64,000 nt of DNA, from positions 62,501-126,500 of the forward strand of contig NZ_JAAGSC010000023.1 of NCBI RefSeq assembly GCF_010499265.1, given 5' to 3'. The position numbers were made by a program, and so were the translations under genes. Origin of the DNA: Wenzhouxiangella limi (GTDB lineage Bacteria; Pseudomonadota; Gammaproteobacteria; Xanthomonadales; Wenzhouxiangellaceae). Positions 1 to 8,788 of the stretch are shown here, in pieces. Below the pieces are notes generated by a model. It ran no database searches. It saw only the letters and a list, made by a program, of their open reading frames with translations, and was not told the DNA's origin. Position 1 is the stretch's first letter. Every line of letters starts with the position of its first letter.

Positions 1-77
1 TCCTCGCCGGCCAGAAAGCGCATGACCCGCGCGTCGACGTCGGTACTCGATCCCTTTTTCCAGATGTAGTCAGACAT
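1..77 (-). CDS. argH: argininosuccinate lyase, N-terminal fragment (cut by window edge)
   Basis: Only the first 25 codons lie in the window. The peptide begins MSDYIWKKGSSTDVDARVM and continues RFLAGE, which resembles the start of xanthomonad-type ArgH (a Trp-Lys motif, then VDA and FLAGD/E). ArgH splits argininosuccinate into arginine and fumarate, the last step of arginine synthesis. The ATG overlaps the argC stop by 8 nt, so the two are probably translationally coupled. The identification rests on a short peptide plus position as the last gene of an arginine operon. Confidence 0.8.
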   Translation of the reverse strand, partial: MSDYIWKKGSSTDVDARVMRFLAGE

Positions 78-1059
78 AAGCGGCGCGTTCATCTGCGGTT
101 TTCAATCGAATCCCGGTCAGTTCATCGAGCCCCAGCGCCAGGTTGATGTTCTGCAGGGCCTGGCTGGCCGCACCCTTGAGCAGATTGTCCAATACGGCCA
201 CGAAAGTCACCCGATACGGCTGGCGCGGATCGATCGCAAAACCGCCGACCCGGAGCCCGGGACGACCGGCAATCTCGCGAATCTCCGGGATCTCGGGCGT
301 GACCTCGATCAGGGGGGCATCGCGATAGGCCTCTCGATACAACTCCAGCAGCCGGGAAGCGTCCAGCTCCTCGGAGAGGTTCACCGTCAGGGTCAGCGAG
401 ATACCCCGGAAGAACGAAGCCACGTGCGGGTGGAAGCGTACCGGCCGGCCCAGATGCGTCGAGATTTCGCGCTCATGCAAATGGCCTGTCAGACTGTAAG
501 GAATCAGGTTGTCAGCCAGGCGCTCGGGGTCGTTGCGCGGTGACGGCGTCCTGCCCGCCCCGCTGTAGCCTGAAACCCCGAAAATCACCGGCGGGCGCGT
601 CAGGTATTCACGAATCGGCAGCAGGGCGAACTGGGCGCCGGTGGCGTAGCACCCGGGATTGGCAATCCGCCGCGCGCCGGCGATTGCCTGCCGGTTCCAC
701 TCGCTCAAGCCGTACGCCCATCCAGGGTCGAAGCGGTAGTCGGCACCCAGATCAATAATGAGAGCCTCCGGGTTCGTCGCATCAATCGCCCGCACCCACG
801 GTTCGCTGGCACCATTCGGAAGCGCCAGGACCCATACCCGGGCATCGACGGCCGCCACCCCGTCGGGCGCCAGAGCCTCCAGGCGAGTATCGGGATCAGG
901 CCAGTCAGGATCGATCTCGCGCAGGGGCTGACCCGCCTGCGCGCTCGACGACGCCAGCGCCAACTCGAGATCGGGGTGGCGAGACAACAGCGGCAAGAAA
1001 CTTGCGCCGGCATATCCCCGGCCCCCAATCAGCGCGACACGTTTACGACTCAAAGCCAT
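70..1059 (-). CDS. argC: N-acetyl-gamma-glutamyl-phosphate reductase
   Basis: Cytosolic NADPH-dependent reductase that converts N-acetylglutamyl-5-phosphate to the semialdehyde, third step of arginine synthesis; 329 residues. The N-terminus carries a Rossmann motif (VALIGGRGYAG) and the active-site Cys lies in NPGCYATG, the family signature. I chose the ATG at 1059 because GGAGGA stands just upstream and the protein then starts 5 residues before the nucleotide-binding strand; the open frame extends upstream but that part lies inside argBA. The start overlaps the argBA stop by 17 nt and the stop overlaps argH by 8 nt, indicating a tightly packed operon. Confidence 0.95.
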   Translation of the reverse strand: MALSRKRVALIGGRGYAGASFLPLLSRHPDLELALASSSAQAGQPLREIDPDWPDPDTRLEALAPDGVAAVDARVWVLALPNGASEPWVRAIDATNPEALIIDLGADYRFDPGWAYGLSEWNRQAIAGARRIANPGCYATGAQFALLPIREYLTRPPVIFGVSGYSGAGRTPSPRNDPERLADNLIPYSLTGHLHEREISTHLGRPVRFHPHVASFFRGISLTLTVNLSEELDASRLLELYREAYRDAPLIEVTPEIPEIREIAGRPGLRVGGFAIDPRQPYRVTFVAVLDNLLKGAASQALQNINLALGLDELTGIRLKTADERAAYV

Positions 1060-2368
1060 CCTCCTCCCAGCCGGAATCCCGGCTGTGTGCATCTTCAACC
1101 AGGCGTTCGAGCAGGCCAAAATCATCGACTCCGATGACATGCACGATCCACTCGCCGCGGCGGAAACTGGCGTGGGCCTGCTGTAGATACCAACCAGCGA
1201 TGGGATTGCCGGCGCGCGAGCGCCAGTACATGCGGGGACAGCGAGCACGCAGAATCTGCCAGAGGGCGGCGGCCAGACCCTCGCCCTGGGCTTCCGGCGT
1301 CACCACGAACTTGTCCAGGTACGGAATCCCGTCCACCCCGCGGGCAATCAGCGCGGCGGCACGCCCCGACTCGGCCAGCAGGATGCCCTGCAGCTCTCGG
1401 CCATGCCGCCAGTCGGGCCGGAGCCGGCGACCGAAGCTGTCTTCGAGCATGGATTCCAGCGCAGCCGCGCGCTCTCCGGGGATAACATCGAACCAGTCGA
1501 TGCGTTCGCCGCGACGAATCAGCGTACCGGCACCGGTATGGGTAAACAGCTCCCGGGTCAGCTTCGACGCAGAGGTAATCGATACCGACGTCTCCGGCGG
1601 CAGCCGCTCGAGCATGTCCTTGATCTGGGCCAGCTTGAGCTGCATTCCCGAGTGCACCCAGTCCTGGGCGATGAGATGCTCGTAGTCACCGCTGATCGAA
1701 ATGGCCGAGATGATCCGACCGTTCTGATCCAGCAGGCCACCGGTGCCGGTCAGGAAGATCACCTTGTAGGGACGGACCGTCCAGACCAGCTCGCGCGTGG
1801 CGATATCGGCATTGATGTTCATGACCTGCCCGCCGGGCGACTCCCCCAGACAGGCGACCACCGGCAGCGCGCCGGCGCCCACGGCCGAACGAACGGGGTC
1901 CAGTTCAACGCTGTCGATCTGACCCACCAGGCCCAGGTTTTCCGGATCCGCCAGGCGGGCGTTGAAGACGCCGTGCAGAATACCGCGGGCGCGCACGCCG
2001 CGCGCTTCCAGGGCATCGACCAGGGTCGCGTTGGCGCGATAAATCACCGGCCGGGCCACCGCCATGACGGCCTCGGTGGTCACCCGAAGCCCATCGTGCT
2101 TGCGGACGGGCACGCCGGCCTCGGCCATGGCCTCATCCAGTTGAGGGCCGGCGCCGTGCAAAACGATGGGCGTCAAACCGAGCCGGTGCAGGAAAGCCAG
2201 GGCCGCGGCCAGTTCGTCGATGTCTTCTTGCAAAACCGCGCCGCCGACCTTGACCACGGCGAAGCGCGACTCCTCGATGCGCGAGAACTGCTTGAGGTAC
2301 TGGCGAGCCTCGCGGCTGGATCCCAGTTGACCCAGCAGTTCGATGACGGTGCGGCGAACCTCAGCCAT
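1043..2368 (-). CDS. argB: bifunctional N-acetylglutamate kinase / N-acetylglutamate synthase (fused ArgB-NAT)
   Basis: A 441-residue protein, much longer than a stand-alone acetylglutamate kinase (about 260-300). Residues 1 to about 290 form an amino-acid kinase domain (KVGGAVL lysine motif, then the HGAGPQLD glycine motif). The remainder matches the vertebrate-like N-acetyltransferase (DUF619) domain, with WYLQQAHASFRRGEW typical of its substrate-binding part. This architecture is known from Xanthomonas and Maricaulis, where one polypeptide makes and phosphorylates N-acetylglutamate, so a separate argA or argJ would not be needed. The ATG at 2368 overlaps the upstream argE stop by 8 nt. The domain order is read from sequence; bifunctionality is inferred from the family. 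Confidence 0.92.
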   Translation of the reverse strand: MAEVRRTVIELLGQLGSSREARQYLKQFSRIEESRFAVVKVGGAVLQEDIDELAAALAFLHRLGLTPIVLHGAGPQLDEAMAEAGVPVRKHDGLRVTTEAVMAVARPVIYRANATLVDALEARGVRARGILHGVFNARLADPENLGLVGQIDSVELDPVRSAVGAGALPVVACLGESPGGQVMNINADIATRELVWTVRPYKVIFLTGTGGLLDQNGRIISAISISGDYEHLIAQDWVHSGMQLKLAQIKDMLERLPPETSVSITSASKLTRELFTHTGAGTLIRRGERIDWFDVIPGERAAALESMLEDSFGRRLRPDWRHGRELQGILLAESGRAAALIARGVDGIPYLDKFVVTPEAQGEGLAAALWQILRARCPRMYWRSRAGNPIAGWYLQQAHASFRRGEWIVHVIGVDDFGLLERLVEDAHSRDSGWEEDGFES

Positions 2369-3443
2369 CTTGAGCCACGATTCGCTGGTACAGCGCAGCG
2401 GCGGTTTCCAATTGCGCGACCGCGACCCACTCATCCACGGCATGGGCCTGTGCAATATCGCCAGGCCCCAGCACCAGCGCCGGAATAGCGGCGTCGGAAA
2501 ACAGCGACGCCTCGGTCCAGAACCCGACCGGCTCGCCGATGGGCAGATCGTGACGACCGCAGAATTCGCGCGCTGCCCGATCATCCTGGCCCGCGGCCGG
2601 CAGCGGGGGGCCGGAAAAGGGGATTTCCCAATCGGCCCAGTGCCCGGCGCCTGCCAGGTTCCGCAAGGCGGCAAACAACGCATCGTTGGACTGCCCCGGC
2701 CCCATCCGGGCAGAGTAATGCAGGCGGGCATCGCCGGCGATCACGTTCGATTTCGTGCCGCCGTTGAACAGCCCCAGGTTGAAGCAGGTTGGGCGGCCGG
2801 CGGCCGCTTCAGCGGCGCAGTAATCCAGCGCCGCGCCCGTCCAGCGCGCGGCGCGATGGTTGGCGTTATCGTCCAGCGCGCGGGGTTCCGAAGAGTGACC
2901 CATCACACCGCGAAAATGACCCTTGACCGACAGGAAACCGCGGTGCGCGAGCACCGCCCGACAGTTGGTTGGCTCACAGACCACCACCTGGTCGAAATCA
3001 CGGTGCTCGGGGGTTTGTAAAAACTTGCGGACGCAGCAGCTGCCCGCGCCTTCCTCGTCGCTGGACAGCAGAATGGCCATCGGCTGATCGGTCTGCTCGG
3101 CCACAGTCAAAAGGCCCGCGGCAGCCCCCTTGATGTCGCATACGCCGCGGCCGTAGGCCTTGCCGCCTTCAACGCTCAACTCCAGGGGCGGACGGGTCCA
3201 GCCTTCGCCGACCGGCACCGTGTCAAGGTGACAATTGAACAGGATGCGAGCATCACCACGCTGGGCGAACAAGTTGACGTGGCCGTCACCGAAATCAACC
3301 AGAGAGATTTCGAAACCGGCTTGCTCAAGTACTCCGCCGGCATATCCGAACATTGTGCTTTCAGCCGTGATCTGCCGCGGCGGATTCTGGCTGTCGCAGG
3401 CGATCAGCGGCCCCAGGTGCTCCAGTAAACGGGCCAGGCTCAT
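2361..3443 (-). CDS. argE: N-acetylcitrulline/acetylornithine deacetylase, M20 family
   Basis: Zn-dependent M20 amidohydrolase of 360 residues. The metal-site motifs are visible: NCHLDTVP near residue 70, GRGVCDIKG near 97, and SSDEEG (catalytic Glu and metal ligand) near 127. Classic ArgE removes acetate from N-acetylornithine. Here the operon encodes an acetylornithine carbamoyltransferase (4662-5663), so by analogy with Xanthomonas the physiological substrate is probably N-acetylcitrulline. The gene lies 22 nt after argG and overlaps the next gene by 8 nt. Substrate choice cannot be read from this sequence alone. Confidence 0.9.
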   Translation of the reverse strand: MSLARLLEHLGPLIACDSQNPPRQITAESTMFGYAGGVLEQAGFEISLVDFGDGHVNLFAQRGDARILFNCHLDTVPVGEGWTRPPLELSVEGGKAYGRGVCDIKGAAAGLLTVAEQTDQPMAILLSSDEEGAGSCCVRKFLQTPEHRDFDQVVVCEPTNCRAVLAHRGFLSVKGHFRGVMGHSSEPRALDDNANHRAARWTGAALDYCAAEAAAGRPTCFNLGLFNGGTKSNVIAGDARLHYSARMGPGQSNDALFAALRNLAGAGHWADWEIPFSGPPLPAAGQDDRAAREFCGRHDLPIGEPVGFWTEASLFSDAAIPALVLGPGDIAQAHAVDEWVAVAQLETAAALYQRIVAQDG

Positions 3444-3465
3444 GAGATGTCGCCGGACGCGTCCA

Positions 3466-4656
3466 CTACTTGCGCACGCGAGCCGCCAGAGTGGAACTCT
3501 GGCCGATCAGCTTGACGAACCCTTGGGCCTCTTCCGGCGTCCAGTCGGCCGACTGGGCGTAGACGGCCTCCGGGTCCCGAAGCAGGTAGCGCGAGCCCAC
3601 CGAGACGGCCTCCGCGCTGCCGCCGTCGCTGGCCAGTCGGACCACGCCGGTCACGTATCGATTGGCGCTTTCCAGGTAGGCCTCCAGATCGGCTTTGTGC
3701 GGCTCGAAGAAAAACCCGGTGTAGACCAGCTCGGCCCAACGCTGGGCCACGGCCAGCTGGAACTGGTTCTGCAGCCGGGTGTTGACCGCCTCGCGCAAGG
3801 CACGCTGGGCGATCATCAGGCCGTCGACGCCGGGGCACTCAAACACGATCCGCCCCTTGAGCCCGATCGAAACATCGCCGGTATAAACGTGTCGACCGAT
3901 ACCGTAGACCCCGAGCCGCTCGTTCAGCCGCTTGAGAATCTCCGGCCCGGGCAGCGGATCACCGTCCAGGCTCACGGCGCGACCGTGCTCAAAGCCGATG
4001 GTCAGGGCCAGGGCCGCGCTCGGCCACTCAGCCCGAGGACGGCACAGCACCCGGGTATCGTCGCCAGGCACGCCGAACTCATCGATCTCCTGACCCGAAA
4101 GCGTTATCCCCAGCAGGTTTTCGTTGATCGAGTAGCGGCTATTGGAGGCCGGCACATCGATGCCGGCCTTGTTCATCAACTCCAGCTCATGGGCCCGCAC
4201 GTTGGACGTTTCGCGCTGCAGATCACGAATCGGTGCGTGAATGTCGTAATCGCCGAGCGAGCGCACGCTCTGGTCGAAGCGCAGTTGGTCGTTGCCCATG
4301 CCGGTGCAGCCGTGGGCAAAATGGCGCGTGCCCAGCGCATCGGCCAGGGCCAGGCACTGCTGGACGATGACGTAGCGATCCGAGCACAGCATGGGATATT
4401 GCTCGAGCATGCGCGCGCCCGACCATAGCAGCGGCACCACGAACTGATCCCACAGCGGCTGGGCGGCGTCGAGCTCGTGGTGCTCGGCGGCGCCAAGGTC
4501 CCGCGCACGCGCAGCGATCCAGGCTTTCTGATCGGGGACGATACCGCCGGTATCGACGAAGGCGGTGTGGACCTCGAAGCCCTGCTCTTTCAGGGCCAGC
4601 ACGCAATAGCTGGTGTCCAGGCCGCCGGAAAAGGCAAGTACGACTTTGTCACTCAT
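3466..4656 (-). CDS. argG: argininosuccinate synthase
   Basis: ATP-dependent ligase joining citrulline and aspartate to argininosuccinate; 396 residues, close to the usual 400. The N-terminus has the PP-loop-type nucleotide motif AFSGGLDTSYC at residues 8-18 and the family segment CTGMGNDQLRF near residue 116. In most bacteria argG follows ornithine carbamoyltransferase; here it sits 5 nt behind argF', so citrulline must come from deacetylation of acetylcitrulline by the next gene. The ATG at 4656 is the first residue of the conserved domain and needs no trimming. Confidence 0.95.
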   Translation of the reverse strand: MSDKVVLAFSGGLDTSYCVLALKEQGFEVHTAFVDTGGIVPDQKAWIAARARDLGAAEHHELDAAQPLWDQFVVPLLWSGARMLEQYPMLCSDRYVIVQQCLALADALGTRHFAHGCTGMGNDQLRFDQSVRSLGDYDIHAPIRDLQRETSNVRAHELELMNKAGIDVPASNSRYSINENLLGITLSGQEIDEFGVPGDDTRVLCRPRAEWPSAALALTIGFEHGRAVSLDGDPLPGPEILKRLNERLGVYGIGRHVYTGDVSIGLKGRIVFECPGVDGLMIAQRALREAVNTRLQNQFQLAVAQRWAELVYTGFFFEPHKADLEAYLESANRYVTGVVRLASDGGSAEAVSVGSRYLLRDPEAVYAQSADWTPEEAQGFVKLIGQSSTLAARVRK

Positions 4657-4661
4657 CTTGT

Positions 4662-5663
4662 TCAGGCTTCATCCATCAATTTAAGCATCAGCGCTTTTTG
4701 CACGTGCAGCCGGTTTTCGGCCTCGTCCAGCGCCACGCAGTAATCGGCGTCCATAACCTCATCGCTGGCCTTGATGTTGCGCCGCAGCGGCAGACAGTGA
4801 CTGAAGCGGGCACCGTTGGTCAGCGCCATTTTCGCACCATCGACCATGAAATGCCGGAAGGAGGCCCGGAGCGAAGATTCTTCGTCGGGCCGACCATAGA
4901 AAGGCAACGCGCCCCAGCTTTTGGCATAGACGAATTCAGCGCCCGTGTAGGCCTCCTCGATATCGCTCGTCACGCGCAGCGACCCACCGGCGGTTTCGGC
5001 CTGGCGCTGGCCGGCATCCATGAACTGCTCATCGAGCAGATACGCCGGTTCCGGAATCAGCAGGGTAATGTCCATCCCGAACTTGCTGGCAATCAGCAGC
5101 GCGGAATTGGCCACGGCGGTGTTGAGCGGGCGCGGGTGCCAGGTCCAGGTCAGCACGAACTTCCGCCCATCGGGTTGGCCCAGGTGGTCCTGGAGGGTCC
5201 GCATCAGGGCCAATTCCTGGCAGGGATGGACGATGGTCTCCATGTTGATGACCGGCACCGAAGCATGTTCGGCCAGGGCCTTGATCACCCGGTCCTGGCG
5301 ATCGACCGACCAGTCCTTGAACAGCGGGAAGGCGCGCAGGCCGATGGCGTCGCAGTAACGCGACAGCACGCCGGCGACCTCGGTGATGTGCTCCTCGGCA
5401 TCCCCGTCCATGACCACGCCAGGCTCGAACTCGATGCCCCAGGCCGCCTTGCCCGGCTCCAGCACCACCGCATGCGCGCCAAGCTGGAAGGCGCCGATCT
5501 CGAACGAGGAGCGGGTGCGCAGGCTGGGGTTGAGAAACAGCAGCGCCACCGCCTTGCCGGCCAGGCGATGGTTGACCGGCTCGCGCCTGAGCTCTGCGGC
5601 GCTGTCGAGCAGGCCCTGCAGTTCCTCGCGCGACCAGTCCAGGGTGGTCAGAAAGTGGCGCAT
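4662..5663 (-). CDS. argF': N-acetylornithine carbamoyltransferase
   Basis: Transfers carbamoyl from carbamoyl phosphate to N-acetylornithine, giving N-acetylcitrulline; 333 residues. The carbamoyl-phosphate loop reads SLRTRSS where ornithine enzymes have STRTR. HPCQELALM and the proline-containing WHPRPLNTAVANSAL segment are hallmarks of the acetylornithine subfamily of Xanthomonas and Xylella, as is HCLPLRRNIKASDEV near the C-terminus, where ornithine enzymes have an HCLP-Cys loop. First gene of the arginine operon. AAGGAG precedes the ATG, and a -10-like TATCTT (minus strand, 5705-5700) lies 37 nt upstream with no convincing -35. Confidence 0.93.
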   Translation of the reverse strand: MRHFLTTLDWSREELQGLLDSAAELRREPVNHRLAGKAVALLFLNPSLRTRSSFEIGAFQLGAHAVVLEPGKAAWGIEFEPGVVMDGDAEEHITEVAGVLSRYCDAIGLRAFPLFKDWSVDRQDRVIKALAEHASVPVINMETIVHPCQELALMRTLQDHLGQPDGRKFVLTWTWHPRPLNTAVANSALLIASKFGMDITLLIPEPAYLLDEQFMDAGQRQAETAGGSLRVTSDIEEAYTGAEFVYAKSWGALPFYGRPDEESSLRASFRHFMVDGAKMALTNGARFSHCLPLRRNIKASDEVMDADYCVALDEAENRLHVQKALMLKLMDEA

Positions 5664-5782
5664 GGGTCAAGACTCCTTAAAAAGGCAACGGGCCCCGGCA
5701 AGATAGCAAACAACGCGGCCAGCCGCGCCGGCTATCCGGACTTGATTCATAATGACGGATTCACAGAAAGAGGAAATACGCC

Positions 5783-5962
5783 ATGGGTATGGAAATTGCC
5801 GGTCTTCTTGGACTGATCTGGCTGATCATCGTCATCTGGGCCATCATCAAGACCGCGCAGAGTCGGGTCGGCGCCGTGCCGAAAGTGCTGTGGATCCTGA
5901 TTCTGCTGTTTTTCCCGCTGGTGGGCCTGATCGTCTGGCTGTTTTTGGGTCCCAAGGGCTGA
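5783..5962 (+). CDS. small membrane protein, phospholipase D-nuclease N-terminal (PLDc_N)-like
   Basis: A 59-residue protein with two predicted membrane helices (about residues 5-22 and 35-55) separated by a short loop (KTAQSRVGAVPK). The second helix ends FPLVGLIVWLFLGPKG, matching the PLDc_N pattern (WilvilffPiiGliiYlll G). Such stand-alone proteins occur widely in bacteria; their function is unknown. AAAGAGGAAAT gives a good ribosome site 7 nt before the ATG. It lies between the divergent arginine operon and the end of tyrS. Family call by pattern only. Confidence 0.8.
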   Translation: MGMEIAGLLGLIWLIIVIWAIIKTAQSRVGAVPKVLWILILLFFPLVGLIVWLFLGPKG

Positions 5963-5979
5963 GCGGTTGACGAGATCCC

Positions 5980-7224
5980 TCAGCGCAGCCTGAGGCGCAC
6001 GATTCGGCGTTTCCCGACCTGAACGACGCCCTCAAAACCGGCCGCCAGCGTCAGGCTGCGGTCTTCGATGCGCTCGCCGTCGATCTTGACCGCGCCCTGC
6101 TGGATCATGCGGAAGGCCTCGGAGTTCGAGGCGGTCAGGCCGCAGGCGGTCAGGGCCGCCGCAATGCCCAGGCCCTCGGCGCCCGCCGGTAAAGTCTTTT
6201 CGGGCATATCCTCGGGCAGCGCGCCCTGGCGGAAGCGGGCGATGAACGACTGGCGCGCGCGCTCGCCGGCGCCGGCGCCGTGGAAGCGGTCGACCAGCTC
6301 AAGCCCCAGCTCGAACTTGACGTCGCGCGGGTTGCGACCCTCGGCCACCGCTTGCTTCAAACCCTCCAGTTCCGGGGTCGGGCGAAAGCTCAACAGCTCG
6401 AAGTAGCGCCACATCAGATCATCGGAAATGCTCATCAGCTTGCCGAACATGTCGTCCGGCGCGTCGGTGATGCCGATGTAGTTGTCCAGCGACTTCGACA
6501 TCTTCTGGATACCGTCGGTGCCTTCCAGCAGCGGCCAGGTGATGATGACCTGCGGCTTCTGGTTTTCCTGGGCCTGGAGCTGGCGCCCGACCAGCAGGTT
6601 GAACTTCTGGTCGGTGCCACCCATCTCGACATCGGCCTTCAGTGCCACCGAATCGTAGCCCTGCACCAGCGGGTAGAGAAATTCGTGGACCGCGATCGGC
6701 TGACCGCTTTTGTAGCGCTTTTCGAAGTCATCGCGCTCGAGCATGCGGGCGACGGTGTAGCGCGATGAAAGCCGGATCATGTCGGCGGCGTTCATCTCGC
6801 CGAACCACTCGGAGTTGAAGCGGACTTCGGTGGCCGAGCGGTCGAGGATCTTGAAGACCTGCTCGGCGTAGGTTTTGGCGTTGGCGCGGATATCGGACTC
6901 GCTCAACGGCTTTCGAGTGACGTTCTTGCCGGTCGGGTCGCCAATCATGCCGGTGAAGTCACCGATCAGAAAGATCGCCACATGCCCGGCGTCCTGAAAG
7001 CGGCGCATGGCGTTGATGATGACGGTGTGCCCGAGGTGCAGGTCCGGGGCCGTGGGGTCGAAACCGACCTTGACCCGCAGCGGTTCAGCGCCATCCAGGC
7101 GCTGCTTGAGCTCATCGATCTGGATGATTTCGGCCGCCCCTCGGGTCAGTTCCTGCAGCGTTTTCACGTCGATTACCAGCGTGTTGATCGAGATGTGAAT
7201 GGGTCGGGCAGATTGACTTTCCAC
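5980..7224 (-). CDS. tyrS: tyrosyl-tRNA synthetase, class I
   Basis: Charges tRNA-Tyr; up to 414 residues. The HIGH motif appears as HLGH (residues 63-66), KMSKS at 241-245, and the C-terminal about 70 residues look like an S4 RNA-binding domain (GAVKIDGER). The start is uncertain: GTG at 7224 gives a 19-residue extension not usual in this group, and GTG at 7167 (VKTLQEL) would align better, but neither has a clear Shine-Dalgarno. The neighbouring order tyrS / M23 peptidase / anmK is the same as in Pseudomonas aeruginosa. Confidence 0.95.
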   Translation of the reverse strand: MESQSARPIHISINTLVIDVKTLQELTRGAAEIIQIDELKQRLDGAEPLRVKVGFDPTAPDLHLGHTVIINAMRRFQDAGHVAIFLIGDFTGMIGDPTGKNVTRKPLSESDIRANAKTYAEQVFKILDRSATEVRFNSEWFGEMNAADMIRLSSRYTVARMLERDDFEKRYKSGQPIAVHEFLYPLVQGYDSVALKADVEMGGTDQKFNLLVGRQLQAQENQKPQVIITWPLLEGTDGIQKMSKSLDNYIGITDAPDDMFGKLMSISDDLMWRYFELLSFRPTPELEGLKQAVAEGRNPRDVKFELGLELVDRFHGAGAGERARQSFIARFRQGALPEDMPEKTLPAGAEGLGIAAALTACGLTASNSEAFRMIQQGAVKIDGERIEDRSLTLAAGFEGVVQVGKRRIVRLRLR

Positions 7225-7242
7225 CCCGTAAATCGGTAATGT
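7213..7242 (+). promoter_or_regulatory. candidate sigma-70 promoter for the M23 peptidase gene
   Basis: TTGACT (7213-7218, 5 of 6 consensus positions) is followed after 18 nt by TAATGT (7237-7242, weak -10). The -10 ends 31 nt before the ATG at 7273, the same distance as for other -10-like boxes in this window. The -35 lies inside the 5' end of tyrS if the GTG at 7224 is used. Confidence 0.35.
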
Positions 7243-7272
7243 TAGCGGGTTTTTAAGCGCGAAAGCTCAGGC

Positions 7273-8778
7273 ATGACGAGAAAATCCATGGCGCGACGCC
7301 GCGCCGGCAGCAGCGGGCAGGCATTGTCTTCGCGTTTGCGCAAGCATATCCAGCAGCTATCCGAGCGACTGGGTCCGGCGCGCGCGGCATTCGCCACCCA
7401 CCCGCGCTGGTCGCTGGTCGCCGTCGGGCTGATCGCGCTGGGGATCGCACTGGTCATGAGCGACGCCGACGACGCAGACGCGCCGGACGCGGTCGCCGAG
7501 ACCCTCGTGCTGCTTCCCAACCAGGTCCCGAATCCAGATGCTGGCGCACCGGCCGATCCTGGCCCCGAATTGCCGCCGCTCAGTCCGGCCGATCCGGCGG
7601 CCAGCAATGAGCCGGCCCCGGCCGAAGCGCCTGACGCACCGGCCGGCCGAGCCTGGCAGCTGGTCGAAGTCAAGCCCGGGCAGACCCTGGAGCGCATCTT
7701 TCGCGACCTGGGCCTGAGCGCCCGTCAACTGCACGACGTCGTCCAATTGAATGAGCACACCCGGCAACTCGCGAGCATCCGCCCGGGCGATGTATTCGGC
7801 TTTGATCTCGATCCTGAACAGGGTTTTCTCGCCCTGCGCGCCGACTTCGACGAAGACCGCTGGCTGATCGTTGAGCAGGGCGAAGACGGTCTGGGCTCGC
7901 GATTCGAGAATCGGGCGATGGATTCGCGCATCGTCGAGGCCAGCGGCATCATTTCGTCCTCGCTGTTCAACGCGGCCAAGGCCTCGGGACTGTCGGACAA
8001 CATGACCCTGCGTCTGGCCAACATCTTCGGCTGGGACATCGACTTCGCGCTCGACATCCGCTCCGGCGACCGCTTCGCCCTGATCTATGAAGAAATCTGG
8101 CGCGACGGGGAATACCTGCGCGACGGCCCCATCCTGGCCGCCCGCTTCGTCAACCAGGGCGATGCTTTCGAGGCCATTCGCTTCGACGCCGGCAAGGGAC
8201 CGGACTACTTCGCCCCCGATGGTCGACCCATGCGCAAGGCCTTCCTGCGCGCGCCGCTGAACTTCACCCGGGTGACGTCCAACTTCAACCCGCGCCGCTT
8301 CCACCCGATCACCCGGCGGGTTCGACCCCACAACGGCACCGACTACGGCGCGCCCACCGGCACCCCGGTGTGGGCGGCCGGCGACGGCCGGGTGATCCGC
8401 TCGGCCTACAACAACGCCAACGGCCACTACGTCTTCGTTCAGCACGGCAACAACATCATCACCCGCTACCTCCACCTGCACCGGCGCAGCGTCAACGTGG
8501 GCGACCGGGTTCGCCAGGGCGAGACCATCGGCACGGTGGGCATGAGCGGCATGGCCACCGGGCCGCACCTGCACTACGAGTTTCTGGTCAACGGCGCCCA
8601 TCGCGACCCGCGCACCGTCGACCTGCCCCCCGCCGAGCCGCTGCCGCCGACGCTGATGGACGACTTCCGTCGCACCGGTGAGCCGCTGCTGGCCAAGCTC
8701 GAGGAACTGCAGGGTCCGGCAGTTCTGCTGGCCCAGCGCGAAGACGAGCGCTGCGAGCAAGCCGATACCGACTGCTAG
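7273..8778 (+). CDS. membrane-anchored M23 peptidoglycan DD-endopeptidase, MepM-like
   Basis: 501 residues. A basic cytoplasmic start is followed by one membrane helix (about residues 46-62), a Pro/Ala/Asp-rich periplasmic linker (65-125), an OapA/LysM-like region (128-180) and an M23 domain. Zn ligands are in place: H353 and D357 in HNGTDYG, and H434 in HLHYEF (H432 catalytic). Enzymes of this type cut cross-links between peptide stems to let the cell wall grow. The gene is followed after 10 nt by anmK, so both probably form one transcript for wall turnover. The C-terminal tail after about residue 450 is not conserved. Confidence 0.9.
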   Translation: MTRKSMARRRAGSSGQALSSRLRKHIQQLSERLGPARAAFATHPRWSLVAVGLIALGIALVMSDADDADAPDAVAETLVLLPNQVPNPDAGAPADPGPELPPLSPADPAASNEPAPAEAPDAPAGRAWQLVEVKPGQTLERIFRDLGLSARQLHDVVQLNEHTRQLASIRPGDVFGFDLDPEQGFLALRADFDEDRWLIVEQGEDGLGSRFENRAMDSRIVEASGIISSSLFNAAKASGLSDNMTLRLANIFGWDIDFALDIRSGDRFALIYEEIWRDGEYLRDGPILAARFVNQGDAFEAIRFDAGKGPDYFAPDGRPMRKAFLRAPLNFTRVTSNFNPRRFHPITRRVRPHNGTDYGAPTGTPVWAAGDGRVIRSAYNNANGHYVFVQHGNNIITRYLHLHRRSVNVGDRVRQGETIGTVGMSGMATGPHLHYEFLVNGAHRDPRTVDLPPAEPLPPTLMDDFRRTGEPLLAKLEELQGPAVLLAQREDERCEQADTDC

Positions 8779-8788
8779 CGGGCCGCCC

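Noticed and set aside
5738-5760. ArgR box upstream of argF'
   Set aside because: A single TGAAT half-site is visible on the minus strand; no second half at the expected spacing.
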